DNA from: Aestuariirhabdus litorea
GTDB lineage: Bacteria > Pseudomonadota > Gammaproteobacteria > Pseudomonadales > Aestuariirhabdaceae
Assembly (NCBI RefSeq): GCF_003864255.1
Contig: NZ_QWEZ01000001.1
Location: 186,001 to 250,000 of the forward strand
Length of the DNA stretch: 64,000 nt
Reading direction: 5' to 3'
The notes below the pieces were generated by a model, which had not been told where the DNA came from, did no database searches, and saw only the letters and a list, made by a program, of their open reading frames with translations. A program made the position numbers and the translations under genes. Positions 20,404 through 30,474 of the stretch are shown here, one piece after another; position 1 is the first letter of the stretch, and every line of letters starts with the position of its first letter.

Positions 20404-20643
20404 ATGGCGCCCGATGAGATCAAGCAGCTACTGGAATCCCGGCTCGATGGCGTAGAAGTCCAGGTGGAGGGCGAGGGGTGCGATTTTCGCCTCAACCTGA
20501 TCGGTGATGAACTGGCCAGCCTGAGCCCCGTTAAGCGTCAGCAGCTGGTCTATCAGCACCTCAATGAACTGATCGCCAGTGGCGTGATCCACGCCGTCAA
20601 TATGAAATTCTACAAGCGCGAGCAGTGGCAAGCTGGCCAGTAG
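20404..20643 (+). CDS. ibaG: BolA-family protein IbaG (YrbA)
   Basis: IbaG is a small BolA-like protein (79 aa) that works with monothiol glutaredoxins in iron-sulfur cluster handling and acid resistance. It has the BolA helix-turn-helix-like core LVYQHLNELIASGVIHAVNMKFY, and C22 and H59 are candidate cluster ligands. It sits between mlaB and murA, as in E. coli and pseudomonads. Confidence 0.94.
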   Translation: MAPDEIKQLLESRLDGVEVQVEGEGCDFRLNLIGDELASLSPVKRQQLVYQHLNELIASGVIHAVNMKFYKREQWQAGQ

Positions 20644-20662
20644 TCGCTCTATCCGCCCTTAA

Positions 20663-21952
<1,290 letters not shown>

Positions 21953-21967
21953 GGGGAAGGGAGCCGG

Positions 21968-22624
21968 ATGAGTCAATCACAGCACCTTACTATCGCGCTC
22001 TCCAAGGGGCGGATACTCGACGATACCCTGCCGCTTCTGAAAGAGGCGGGTATCGAGCCGCTGGAGGACCTGAACCGCAGTCGAAAACTGATCTTCGACA
22101 CCACCCGTGAAGACGTCAAACTGGTGATTATCCGGGCCACCGATGTGCCGACCTATGTCCAGCACGGCGCGGCCGACCTCGGGGTGGCGGGCAAGGATGT
22201 GCTGATGGAACATGGCGGTAAGGGGCTCTATGAGCCGCTGGACCTGAACATTGCCCGCTGCAAGCTGATGACCGCAGGCCCCGTGAGCGGTGAGCCGGTC
22301 AATGGGCGGCTGCGGGTCGCCACCAAGTTCGTCAACGTGGCCCGGCGTTACTACGCCGAGCAGGGGCAGCAAGTGGATATCATCAAGCTGTACGGGTCCA
22401 TGGAGCTGGCTCCCCTGGTAGGGCTGGCCGATCGCATCATCGATGTGGTGGATACCGGCAATACCCTGCGTGCCAACGGTCTCGAGCCGCAGGAGCTGAT
22501 CGCCATGATCAGCTCACGACTGGTGGTCAACAAGGCGTCGATGAAGCTGAAGCATGCCAAGGTGCAGGCGTTGATTGAGCGTCTCGGTGAAGCGGTCAGC
22601 AGGGCCCGGGAGTCCTTGTCATAG
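21968..22624 (+). CDS. hisG: ATP phosphoribosyltransferase, short form HisG
   Basis: HisG condenses ATP and PRPP in the first step of histidine synthesis. At 218 aa it is the short form, which lacks the C-terminal regulatory ACT-like domain and normally needs the HisRS-like partner HisZ. No hisZ is in the window. The PRPP-binding segment [18 protein letters not shown] is intact. The murA-hisG-hisD arrangement is typical for pseudomonad-like gammaproteobacteria, in which the other his genes are elsewhere. Confidence 0.96.
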   Translation: MSQSQHLTIALSKGRILDDTLPLLKEAGIEPLEDLNRSRKLIFDTTREDVKLVIIRATDVPTYVQHGAADLGVAGKDVLMEHGGKGLYEPLDLNIARCKLMTAGPVSGEPVNGRLRVATKFVNVARRYYAEQGQQVDIIKLYGSMELAPLVGLADRIIDVVDTGNTLRANGLEPQELIAMISSRLVVNKASMKLKHAKVQALIERLGEAVSRARESLS

Positions 22625-22710
22625 TGGCTCCAAGGGGGCATCAATCGTCGTTTATGCGGATATGGGTCAATCGTTTTTGAATCGCGCCAAAGGGCCAAAG
22701 GAGAATATCC

Positions 22711-24024
22711 ATGTCGAATACCCCCGTTGATATCACCCGCCTGGATGCCAGTGCGGAAGGGTTTCGTGAGCGGCTGGACAGCATGCTGGCCTGGGAAGGG
22801 GTGTCGGATGACGCCGTTGTCAGCATCGTCACCGAAGTGATCCGGGAGGTTCGTCGTCGTGGCGACGAGGCGTTGGTTGAGTACAGCAACCGGTTTGACC
22901 GTCTGGACGTGACCGACATGGAGCAGCTGAGTATCGGAGCCGACCGATTCAAGCAGGCCTATGAGGGCTTGCCGGAGGGGCAGCGGGAGGCGTTACGGGT
23001 CGCTGCACAGCGTATTCGGGATTATCACCAGCGCCAGCTGCAGGAGTCCTGGCAGTATCGGGAGAGCGATGGCACCCTGCTGGGCCAGCAGGTGACGGCG
23101 ATGGACCGGGTCGGCATCTATGTGCCCGGCGGTAAGGCGGCTTATCCCTCCTCGGTACTGATGAACGCCTTGCCCGCCAAGGTGGCCGGTGTCGCCGAGA
23201 TTATCATGGTGGTGCCGACCCCGGCCGGCGAGGTCAACGAACTGGTGCTGGCAGCGGCTTACCAGTCCGGGGTGGACCGGGTGTTTACCATCGGTGGGGC
23301 GCAGGCGGTTGCGGCCCTGGCCTACGGCACCCAGAGTGTTCCCCGCGTCGACAAGATCGTTGGCCCAGGCAATATCTATGTGGCCACCGCCAAGCGGATG
23401 GTGTTTGGCCAGGTGGGCATCGACATGATCGCCGGCCCCTCGGAGATCCTGGTGGTGTGCGATGGTCAGACCAACCCCGATTGGATTGCCATGGACCTCT
23501 TCTCCCAGGCCGAGCACGATGAGGACGCCCAGTCGATCCTGGTATCGACCGATGAGGAGTTTCTGGACCGGGTGCAGGCCAGTATCGAAAAGTTGTTGCC
23601 CACCATGGAGCGGGCGGAGATTATCCGCACCTCGCTGGAGTCAAGGGGCATGCTGATCAAGGTCTGCGATCGTGAACAGGCCCTGGAGGTGACCAACCGC
23701 ATCGCTCCCGAGCACCTGGAGTTGTCGGTTGAGAATCCGGAGTCCTGGGCTCGGGAGGTTCGCCATGCCGGTGCCATCTTTATGGGGCGCTACACCGCTG
23801 AGGCGCTCGGCGATTATTGTGCCGGGCCTAATCACGTGCTGCCCACCTCATCCACCGCTCGCTTCTCCTCACCGCTGGGTGTCTATGACTTCCAGAAACG
23901 CTCCTCGCTGATCCAGTTCTCGGCTGAGGGCGCCTCGGAGATGGGCAAGGTGGCGTCGGTGCTCGCACGGGGGGAGGGGCTGACGGCCCATGCCCGCTCT
24001 GCGGAATACCGTATTCGCAAGTAG
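22711..24024 (+). CDS. hisD: Histidinol dehydrogenase HisD
   Basis: HisD carries out the last two NAD-dependent oxidations of histidine synthesis, from histidinol to histidine, using zinc. The 437-aa protein has the family motifs [49 protein letters not shown] (with the catalytic Glu/His region) and [18 protein letters not shown]. It follows hisG by 86 bp and converges on the DegS-like gene. Confidence 0.98.
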   Translation: MSNTPVDITRLDASAEGFRERLDSMLAWEGVSDDAVVSIVTEVIREVRRRGDEALVEYSNRFDRLDVTDMEQLSIGADRFKQAYEGLPEGQREALRVAAQRIRDYHQRQLQESWQYRESDGTLLGQQVTAMDRVGIYVPGGKAAYPSSVLMNALPAKVAGVAEIIMVVPTPAGEVNELVLAAAYQSGVDRVFTIGGAQAVAALAYGTQSVPRVDKIVGPGNIYVATAKRMVFGQVGIDMIAGPSEILVVCDGQTNPDWIAMDLFSQAEHDEDAQSILVSTDEEFLDRVQASIEKLLPTMERAEIIRTSLESRGMLIKVCDREQALEVTNRIAPEHLELSVENPESWAREVRHAGAIFMGRYTAEALGDYCAGPNHVLPTSSTARFSSPLGVYDFQKRSSLIQFSAEGASEMGKVASVLARGEGLTAHARSAEYRIRK

Positions 24025-24074
24025 TTGACCGCGCTCGCGGCGGGTTCCCGTCCAGGGGCCGCCATCCGAGAGTT

Positions 24075-25244
24075 TCAGGGGGTGAGGATTCGGGGGCGTT
24101 CACCCACCACCGTGGTCAGGGTGTGCTCTTCGCTTTGGCGCAGCACCTTGATCACTACCTGCTCCCCGGGGCGCTGGCGAGCCACCTGATCCATGACGGT
24201 ACGGCCATCACCGGCCTCAACGCCGTTGATGGCGATAATCACATCCCCCCGTTGCAGTCCGGCCTTCGAGGCTGGGCTGTTTTTATAGACCCCCGAGATC
24301 AGGATGCCATCGCGCAGGGAGATGCCGAACGATTCGGCCAGCTCCGGGGTCAGCGGCTGCGCTTCGATCCCCAGCCAGCCACGGATCACCCGCCCCTGCT
24401 TGATAATCGACAGCATCACGCTGCGCGCGAGATCGGTAGGGATCGCAAAGCCGATCCCCTGGGAGCCGCCGCTGCGGGAAAAAATGGCGGCATTGATGCC
24501 CAGCAGGTGGCCCTCGGCGTTGACCAGGGCACCACCGGAATTGCCGGGGTTGATCGCCGCATCGGTCTGGATGAAGTCTTCGTAGGTATTGATGTTGAGT
24601 TCGTTGCGCCCGGTGGCGCTGACGATCCCCATGGTGACCGTCTGGCCCACCCCGAAGGGGTTGCCGATCGCCAGCACTACATCGCCCACCCGGGCGCTAC
24701 TGGAGTTGGCCAGGGTGATGGTCGGCAGGTTGTCGAGCTCAATCTTAAGCACGGCCAGGTCGGTCTCGGGGTCATCACCGATCACCCGCGCACGGGTATC
24801 ACGACCGTCGCGTAGAGCCACTATGATCGTGGAAGCCTCCTTGATCACATGGCTGTTGGTGAGGATATAGCCCTCCGGGCTCATGATCACCCCCGAGCCC
24901 AGGCTCGACTGCATACGCCGGTTGCGGGGGATACCATCATAGCCCCGCAGCCCTTCCATTTCGTTCTGTGGTAAGAGTGGGTTGGTTTCGTCGGCGATCT
25001 TGGTGGTGTAAATGTTCACTACCGCTGGAGCTGCCGTCAAAACAGCACTGCTATAGGAGGACCTAAAGCCTTGCTCGGTGGTTTGGGGGGGGACGGTTTG
25101 CAGGGTAATGGCCGGCTGTGCAGGGCGTTGGCCTCCCACCAGCTGGGGAAACTGTTGAACCAGCAGCAGTGCGAGCAGAACGCCGCACACCACGGGCCAG
25201 CTGATATAGGAGAGCAGACGATTCAAGCGCAGATCCCTGTGCAA
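24075..25244 (-). CDS. degS: DegS/AlgW-type periplasmic serine protease
   Basis: This is a site-1 protease of the envelope-stress (sigma-E/AlgU) pathway, which cleaves the anti-sigma factor when its PDZ domain senses misfolded porins. The 389-aa protein has one N-terminal membrane segment (about residues 14-30). The trypsin-like triad is H132 (NSHVIKEA), D162 (ETDLAVLK) and S236 (NPGNSGGAL), and a single C-terminal PDZ domain (about residues 285-385) follows. One PDZ and a membrane anchor favour DegS/AlgW over DegP. Its position next to hisD is conserved in pseudomonads (algW). Confidence 0.92.
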   Translation of the reverse strand: MHRDLRLNRLLSYISWPVVCGVLLALLLVQQFPQLVGGQRPAQPAITLQTVPPQTTEQGFRSSYSSAVLTAAPAVVNIYTTKIADETNPLLPQNEMEGLRGYDGIPRNRRMQSSLGSGVIMSPEGYILTNSHVIKEASTIIVALRDGRDTRARVIGDDPETDLAVLKIELDNLPTITLANSSSARVGDVVLAIGNPFGVGQTVTMGIVSATGRNELNINTYEDFIQTDAAINPGNSGGALVNAEGHLLGINAAIFSRSGGSQGIGFAIPTDLARSVMLSIIKQGRVIRGWLGIEAQPLTPELAESFGISLRDGILISGVYKNSPASKAGLQRGDVIIAINGVEAGDGRTVMDQVARQRPGEQVVIKVLRQSEEHTLTTVVGERPRILTP

Positions 25245-25348
25245 TGATGGTGGCTGTGCAAAAGTAGGCAGGATTATACGCAGCCTTTGAGGGGCATTCC
25301 ACGCTTTGCTATGCTGCGGCCACTCACCCGAACGCTCTGGAGTATTTC

Positions 25349-26110
25349 ATGACCCCCTCTCTCACCCACCTGATTGACCGGCTCGATAGCGAACTGCAGG
25401 TTGCCCTGTTCTCGGACTACTGCCCCAACGGATTGCAGGTTGAGGGGAGGGATAGGGTAGCGACCCTGGTCACCGGGGTCAGCGCCAGCCAGGCCTTGAT
25501 TGATGAAGCGATCGCCCTTAAGGCCGACCTGTTGTTGGTCCACCATGGCTTTTTCTGGAAAGGGGAGGCGCAGCCGATCACCGGCATCAAGCGCAAGCGT
25601 ATCAAGGCCCTGATGGATCATGATATCAGCCTGGCGGCTTACCACCTGCCCCTCGATGCCCACCCCCAGCTGGGTAATAACGCCCAGCTGGCTCGCCTGC
25701 TGGGCGTTCAGGGAGCAACCCCCCTGGATCCCAACGACACCCGCTGCCTGGTCTGGCGTGGTGCGCTGAAGGAACCCTGCAGCGCCCAGGAACTGGTCCG
25801 CCTGCTGGCCGCCAAACTGGGGCGCTCACCCCAGCTGATTGAGGGAGGAGATCATCCCGTCAGACAGCTGGCCTGGTGTACCGGCGCCGCCCAGAGCTAC
25901 ATTGACCAGGCCGCCGCCGCCGGTGTTGACGCGTTCATCAGCGGAGAGATCTCCGAACCTACGGTACACAATGCCAGGGAGATGGGGATCCATTACTTTG
26001 GTGCCGGTCACCACGCCACCGAGCGTTACGGGGTCAAGGCGTTAGGGGAGTGGTTGGCAGAGGAGGAGGGGCTGGTCCACCATTTCGTAGATATCAATAA
26101 CCCGGTATAG
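25349..26110 (+). CDS. Nif3-like dinuclear metal-centre protein (YbgI family)
   Basis: This 253-aa protein belongs to the Nif3/YbgI family, whose members form toroidal hexamers with a two-metal site; in some members GTP cyclohydrolase I type 2 activity or lysidine-related functions are suspected, but the physiological role is unsettled. The metal ligands are visible in LLVHHGFFW, the AYHLPLDAHPQLGNNAQLA stretch and the C-terminal GAGHHATERYGVKAL. It is divergent from degS with a 104-bp gap. The same pair is found side by side in many pseudomonads. Confidence 0.92.
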   Translation: MTPSLTHLIDRLDSELQVALFSDYCPNGLQVEGRDRVATLVTGVSASQALIDEAIALKADLLLVHHGFFWKGEAQPITGIKRKRIKALMDHDISLAAYHLPLDAHPQLGNNAQLARLLGVQGATPLDPNDTRCLVWRGALKEPCSAQELVRLLAAKLGRSPQLIEGGDHPVRQLAWCTGAAQSYIDQAAAAGVDAFISGEISEPTVHNAREMGIHYFGAGHHATERYGVKALGEWLAEEEGLVHHFVDINNPV

Positions 26111-26185
26111 GCGAGGGAACCTCGCTGCAGGGTTAGCCCGCTTCGTCATATTAATAGTCTTTTTTATTCTTAATTTTGGTCTACT

Positions 26186-26191
26186 TATAAT
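26186..26191 (+). promoter_or_regulatory. Candidate -10 element upstream of cysD
   Basis: A TATAAT hexamer lies 110 bp before the cysD start in an AT-rich stretch (26150-26225) that stands out from the GC-rich surroundings. At 17-bp spacing the -35 position reads TTTATT, far from consensus. That fits an activator-dependent promoter, as expected if CysB controls it; the CysB link is inference. Confidence 0.4.
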
Positions 26192-26300
26192 CAGCCCCGA
26201 TTTGATATAGTAGCCTGCCATTTTAAGTATCGGCGCCCTCTCCCCGAGCGACTCATACCCGAGTACTCGATTGGCCCAGGTGCACAGTACGGAACACTCC

Positions 26301-27209
26301 ATGTCGGACAGAAAACTAACCCATCTTAAGCAGCTCGAAGCGGAAAGTATCCACATCATCCGTGAGGTGGCTGCAGAATTCGATAACCCCGTGATGCTCT
26401 ACTCCATCGGTAAGGATTCGGCGGTCATGCTGCACCTGACGATGAAGGCCTTCTATCCGGGCAAGCCCCCCTTCCCGCTGATGCACGTCGACACCACCTG
26501 GAAGTTCAAGGAGATGATCCAGTTCAGGGACCGGCTCGTTAAGGAGCTGGGGCTGGAGCTGATTGTCCACACCAATCAGGAGGGGGTGAAGCAGGGTATC
26601 GGGCCCTTCACCCACGGCAGTGCCAAGCATACTGACGTGATGAAGACCGAAGCCTTGAAGCAGGCCCTGGACAAGTACGGCTTCGATGCCGCCTTTGGCG
26701 GTGCCCGTCGGGACGAGGAGAAGTCGCGGGCCAAGGAGCGGGTCTACTCCTTCCGCGATAAAAATCACCGCTGGGACCCCAAGAACCAGCGCCCCGAGCT
26801 ATGGAACATCTACAACGGCAAGGTCAACAAGGGGGAGAGTATTCGCGTCTTCCCGCTCTCCAACTGGACCGAGCTGGATATCTGGCAGTACATCCACCTG
26901 GAGGGGATCCCCATCGTACCGCTCTACTTTGCCAAGCCGCGACCGGTGGTGATGCGTGATGGCGTCAAGATCATGGTGGATGACGAGCGTATGCCCCTGG
27001 AGCCGGGTGAAGAGCCGGTGATGGAGATGGTGCGCTTCCGTACCCTGGGCTGTTACCCGCTCACCGGTGCGGTGGATTCCAACGCCACGACCCTGCCCGA
27101 GATCATCCAGGAGATGCTGCTGACCACCAGCTCCGAGCGCCAGGGTCGTGTAATCGACCATGACAGCGCCGGCTCCATGGAGAAGAAAAAGCAGGAAGGC
27201 TATTTCTAG
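26301..27209 (+). CDS. cysD: Sulfate adenylyltransferase small subunit CysD
   Basis: CysD is the catalytic ATP-sulfurylase subunit that makes adenosine 5'-phosphosulfate (APS) from sulfate and ATP, driven by GTP hydrolysis in CysN. The PP-loop-like motif [13 protein letters not shown] is at residues 34-46, and the [13 protein letters not shown] block is intact. The ATG at 26301 gives 302 aa, the E. coli length. cysN follows 58 bp later. Confidence 0.97.
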   Translation: MSDRKLTHLKQLEAESIHIIREVAAEFDNPVMLYSIGKDSAVMLHLTMKAFYPGKPPFPLMHVDTTWKFKEMIQFRDRLVKELGLELIVHTNQEGVKQGIGPFTHGSAKHTDVMKTEALKQALDKYGFDAAFGGARRDEEKSRAKERVYSFRDKNHRWDPKNQRPELWNIYNGKVNKGESIRVFPLSNWTELDIWQYIHLEGIPIVPLYFAKPRPVVMRDGVKIMVDDERMPLEPGEEPVMEMVRFRTLGCYPLTGAVDSNATTLPEIIQEMLLTTSSERQGRVIDHDSAGSMEKKKQEGYF

Positions 27210-27267
27210 CCCCTTTTGTTCGTGGGTCGCCGCGGCGGCCCGACTGTAACCACTAGCAGAAACCGCC

Positions 27268-28905
27268 ATGTCTCACCAATCAGATCTGATCGCTACCGAT
27301 ATTAACGAATACCTGGCCCAGCATGAGCGCAAGGAGCTGTTGCACCTGCTCACCTGCGGCAGTGTGGATGATGGCAAGAGCACCCTTATAGGTCGCCTGC
27401 TGCACGACTCAAAAATGATCTATGAGGATCAGCTGGAGGCCGTCCGCGCTGATACGGTCAAGCACGGGACCACCGGAGGCAAGCTCGACCTGGCGCTGTT
27501 GGTTGACGGCCTGCAGGCCGAGCGGGAGCAGGGCATCACCATTGATGTGGCCTACCGCTACTTCTCCACCGCACGCCGCAAGTTCATCATCGCCGATACC
27601 CCCGGGCATGAGCAGTACACCCGCAATATGGCCACCGGGGCATCCACCTGCGAACTGGCCATCATCCTGATCGACGCCCGTCACGGTGTAATGACCCAGA
27701 CCCGTCGCCACAGCTTTATCGCCTCCCTGCTGGGTATTCGGCACGTGGTGGTGGCGATCAACAAGATGGACCTGATGGATTTCAGCGAGCAGGTCTACAA
27801 CGATATCCGTGAACAGTACCTGACGTTTGCCGACCAGCTCGGCATTGAGGATCTGCGCTTTATCCCCATCTCGGCCCTCGAGGGGGACAACGTGGTGAAT
27901 CGCAGCGAGAAGAGCCCCTGGTACACCGGGCCCTCCCTGATGGAGATTCTTGAGACCGTAGAGCTGTCCGGTGATCGCAATATGGAAAATTTCCGCTTCC
28001 CGGTGCAGTACGTCAATCGACCCAACCTCAATTACCGTGGCTTCTGCGGTACCGTTGCGTCAGGGGTGGTAGCGCCTGGCGATGAGGTAGTCGCCCTGCC
28101 CTCGGGTAAGCGCAGCCGGGTAAAAACCATCGATACCTACGATGGGACACTACAGGAGGCGTTTGCGTCCCAGGCCGTGACCATCACCCTGGAGGATGAG
28201 ATCGACGTCAGCCGTGGCGATATGCTGGTCAAGAGCGACGACCTGCCACTATCGGCCAACCATTTCGAGGCAACCCTGGTGTGGATGAGCGAGGGGGCCC
28301 TTAAGTGCGGGCGCCAGTACGACTTCAAGTTCTCCTCCAACCTGACCACAGGGGCGGTCACTGACATTCTCTACAACATCGACGTCAACACCCTGGAGCA
28401 CAAGGGGGCAGAGCAGCTGCAGCTCAATGAAATTGCGCGCTGTCGTGTGAGTGTCAACAAGCACGTCGCCTTTGATCCCTACCACAAGAGTCGCACAACC
28501 GGCGCCTTTATCGTCATTGATCGCCTGACCAACGTCACGGTCGGTGCGGGGATGATCAATGGCATCGGCAGCGAGGAGCGTAACCATCAGCCGGTCAGCG
28601 CCAGCGAGCGCAGCTTGCGACTGGACCAGAAGCCGGCCCTGATCGAGTTGGTGGGTGAGCAGATTGAGGAGCGCCTGGTGACCCTTGAGCGCGGCCTCTT
28701 CGAGCGCGGCAAGACGGTTCTGCTGCTGCCCCAGGATGCCGAGCTTAACGCCGCCATGGTGAATGCCCTGGGCAACGCCGGGCTGGTGGTGTTGGCACCG
28801 GTCAGCACCCCGCGGACCGCCGATGCGCTGCTCAGCCGGGCGATCGACTCCGAGCGATCCGTAGATGAGGCGCTGGAAGAGATTCTTGCGCTGACTTCGC
28901 GCTAA
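27268..28905 (+). CDS. cysN: Sulfate adenylyltransferase large subunit CysN with C-terminal extension
   Basis: CysN is the GTPase subunit of ATP sulfurylase. G1 [10 protein letters not shown]3 [18 protein letters not shown] and G4 NKMD are all intact, followed by the EF-Tu-like beta domains. The protein has 545 aa, about 70 more than E. coli CysN. The extra tail (about residues 444-545) reads like an APS kinase (CysC) domain: [25 protein letters not shown] and [20 protein letters not shown] match CysC strands in order. The GxSGSGKS P-loop has been lost, so I read it as a CysNC fusion whose kinase half has decayed. A strong terminator follows. Confidence 0.95.
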   Translation: MSHQSDLIATDINEYLAQHERKELLHLLTCGSVDDGKSTLIGRLLHDSKMIYEDQLEAVRADTVKHGTTGGKLDLALLVDGLQAEREQGITIDVAYRYFSTARRKFIIADTPGHEQYTRNMATGASTCELAIILIDARHGVMTQTRRHSFIASLLGIRHVVVAINKMDLMDFSEQVYNDIREQYLTFADQLGIEDLRFIPISALEGDNVVNRSEKSPWYTGPSLMEILETVELSGDRNMENFRFPVQYVNRPNLNYRGFCGTVASGVVAPGDEVVALPSGKRSRVKTIDTYDGTLQEAFASQAVTITLEDEIDVSRGDMLVKSDDLPLSANHFEATLVWMSEGALKCGRQYDFKFSSNLTTGAVTDILYNIDVNTLEHKGAEQLQLNEIARCRVSVNKHVAFDPYHKSRTTGAFIVIDRLTNVTVGAGMINGIGSEERNHQPVSASERSLRLDQKPALIELVGEQIEERLVTLERGLFERGKTVLLLPQDAELNAAMVNALGNAGLVVLAPVSTPRTADALLSRAIDSERSVDEALEEILALTSR

Positions 28906-28927
28906 TCCGGCGTAGCGTGCCTGAATG

Positions 28928-28958
28928 AACGGCAGCCATCGGCTGCCGTTTTTTTTTT
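28928..28958 (+). terminator. Rho-independent terminator after cysN
   Basis: A 10-bp perfect stem (AACGGCAGCC / GGCTGCCGTT, loop ATC) lies 22 bp after the cysN stop and runs directly into an uninterrupted stretch of ten T residues. This is a textbook intrinsic terminator ending the cysDN transcript. Confidence 0.95.
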
Positions 28959-28987
28959 GCCAGTGAAAGGACCTGTCTGGCGCATTA

Positions 28988-29097
28988 TTAAAATGGTGCG
29001 CATTGTTGGTGCGGGACGACCAGGGCGAGTCACCATTTTAAGCCGTTGAGTGCCCCGAAACTGGTCTATTGTTGGTGCAAGTGGTTTTTTTGGGTGC
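28988..29097 (+). repeat. GGTGC repeats and 11-bp inverted repeat upstream of aapJ
   Basis: Four copies of GGTGC occur at 28995, 29008, 29074 and 29093. The stretch TGCGCATTGTTGGTGCG (28998-29014) resembles the NtrC consensus TGCACCA-N3-TGGTGCA at 11 of 17 positions by eye. A perfect 11-bp inverted repeat, TTAAAATGGTG (28988-28998) and CACCATTTTAA (29031-29041), encloses the first two copies. The arrangement looks like an enhancer with several activator half-sites; the protein bound is inference. The remainder of the 465-bp gap from cysN to aapJ holds the sigma-54-like promoter listed separately and no gene I can support. Confidence 0.5.
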
Positions 29098-29238
29098 AAA
29101 TTTTTTCCTGTGGCCCGCAAAAGGCCAGCAAAGCAACTCGGCAGCTCCCTTTCGATTGCACTGCTCTGGAAAACTTGTTTTAGTTGAGCCATAAGTACGA
29201 GGGGCCATGCGCTATCGTACTGAGTCTTGAGAGTGACC

Positions 29239-29252
29239 GGATCGACCGTTGC
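29239..29252 (+). promoter_or_regulatory. Candidate sigma-54 (-24/-12) promoter for aapJ
   Basis: The sequence CGGATCGACCGTTGCA has GG at 29239-29240 and GC at 29251-29252, with exactly 10 bases between them. The -12 part, TTGCA, is consensus; the -24 part, CGGATCG, is degenerate. The predicted start near 29263 lies about 108 bp before the aapJ ATG. The GGTGC repeats lie 165-270 bp upstream, a normal enhancer distance for NtrC. I assign it by spacing and match only. Confidence 0.45.
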
Positions 29253-29370
29253 ATGAAAAAGGGGCGGTCCTTGTTGCTTGCAATATCACGGAGTTTCGAA
29301 AGGGCCCCATCGGGTTGAGAAGCTTCGTTTGAAGATAAAAAAACGATCAGTAACCAATTAAGGATAGGAT

Positions 29371-30393
29371 ATGAAAAAGCTAGGAATCTTTGCAGCAGCG
29401 GCTGCCATGGGTCTTACTTTCGCCCAGAGTGCTCTTGCTGAGGACGTGACCCTCAAGGCCGTCAAAGAGCGTGGTTTTTTGCAGTGTGGTGTGAGTACGG
29501 GTCTGCCCGGTTTCTCCAACCCCGATGAGAAGGGTAACTGGACCGGTATGGACGTCGATGTCTGTCGTGCCGTTGCCGCAGCTACTCTGGGAGATGCCAG
29601 CAAGGTTAAGTACACCCCGCTGACCGCCAAGGAGCGCTTTACCGCCCTTCAGTCCGGCGAGATTGACGTGCTGTCCCGCAATACCACCTGGACCCAGACT
29701 CGGGATACTTCCCTCGGCCTCAACTTTGCCGGCGTCAACTACTACGATGGTCAGGGCTTCATGGTTTCCAAGTCTCTGGGCGTGAAGAGCGCGCTGGAGC
29801 TGGACGGTGCGGCTGTCTGTATCCAGGCGGGTACCACCACCGAACTGAACCTGGCTGACTACTTCCGCGAAAACAACATGAAGTACCAGCCGGTGGTATT
29901 TGATACCTCCGACCAGACTGTAAAGGGCTTTGAAGCGGGCCGTTGCGATATTCTCACCTCCGATGCCTCCCAGCTGTATGCCTTGCGCATCAAGCTGGCC
30001 AACCCCGACAGCGCCGTGGTACTGCCAGAGATCATCTCCAAGGAGCCCCTTGGCCCCGTGGTACGCCAGGGTGACGACCAGTGGTTCAATATCGTCAAGT
30101 GGAGCATGAACGCGCTGATCAACGCGGAAGAGCTGGGACTGACCTCCGCCAATATTGACGAGAAGAAGATGGGCGACAACCCTGGGGTGATGCGCTTTGT
30201 TGGTATCGATGGACCCAAGGGTAAGGGTATGGACCTGGCCGACGACTGGGCTTACCAGATCGTCAAGCAGGTGGGTAACTACGGTGAGGTCTTCGACCGC
30301 AACGTTGGTGCCGGCTCTGCGCTCAACATCGAACGTGGCGTGAACGCATTGTGGAGCAAAGGTGGGTTTATGTACGCACCGCCCATGCGCTAA
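29371..30393 (+). CDS. aapJ: Amino-acid ABC transporter substrate-binding protein (AapJ type)
   Basis: This is the periplasmic binding protein of a general L-amino-acid (glutamate/glutamine/aspartate-type) importer. A signal peptide (MKKLGIFAAAAAMGLTFAQS, cleaved after SALA near residue 23) precedes a type-3 solute-binding fold with GFLQCGVSTGLPGFSNPD, MDVDVCRAVAAA and LSRNTTWTQTRD, which are characteristic of AapJ/BztA. The 340-aa length fits. It is separated from aapQ by a 12-bp stem-loop that could leave the binding protein in excess over the membrane components. Confidence 0.95.
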   Translation: MKKLGIFAAAAAMGLTFAQSALAEDVTLKAVKERGFLQCGVSTGLPGFSNPDEKGNWTGMDVDVCRAVAAATLGDASKVKYTPLTAKERFTALQSGEIDVLSRNTTWTQTRDTSLGLNFAGVNYYDGQGFMVSKSLGVKSALELDGAAVCIQAGTTTELNLADYFRENNMKYQPVVFDTSDQTVKGFEAGRCDILTSDASQLYALRIKLANPDSAVVLPEIISKEPLGPVVRQGDDQWFNIVKWSMNALINAEELGLTSANIDEKKMGDNPGVMRFVGIDGPKGKGMDLADDWAYQIVKQVGNYGEVFDRNVGAGSALNIERGVNALWSKGGFMYAPPMR

Positions 30394-30406
30394 GCCGCTT
30401 GTTTGG

Positions 30407-30440
30407 AACGGCTACAGCCACAAGCTGTGGCCGTTTCTTG
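30407..30440 (+). terminator. Stem-loop between aapJ and aapQ (attenuator or mRNA stabiliser)
   Basis: A 12-bp stem (AACGGCTACAGC / GCTGTGGCCGTT, with one T-G pair and a CACAA loop) is followed by TCTTGTTGTT. The broken U-run suggests partial termination or 3' protection of the aapJ message, a common device in binding-protein operons. Confidence 0.7.
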
Positions 30441-30474
30441 TTGTTAACTCCTGACTATCCTGGGGAGTATATTG

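Noticed and set aside
29098-29238. Sigma-54-like GG/GC pairs in TGGCCCGCAAAAGGCC and CGGCAGCTCCCTTTCGATTGCA
   Set aside because: Spacing between GG and GC is not 10 bases; only the element at 29239 fits.
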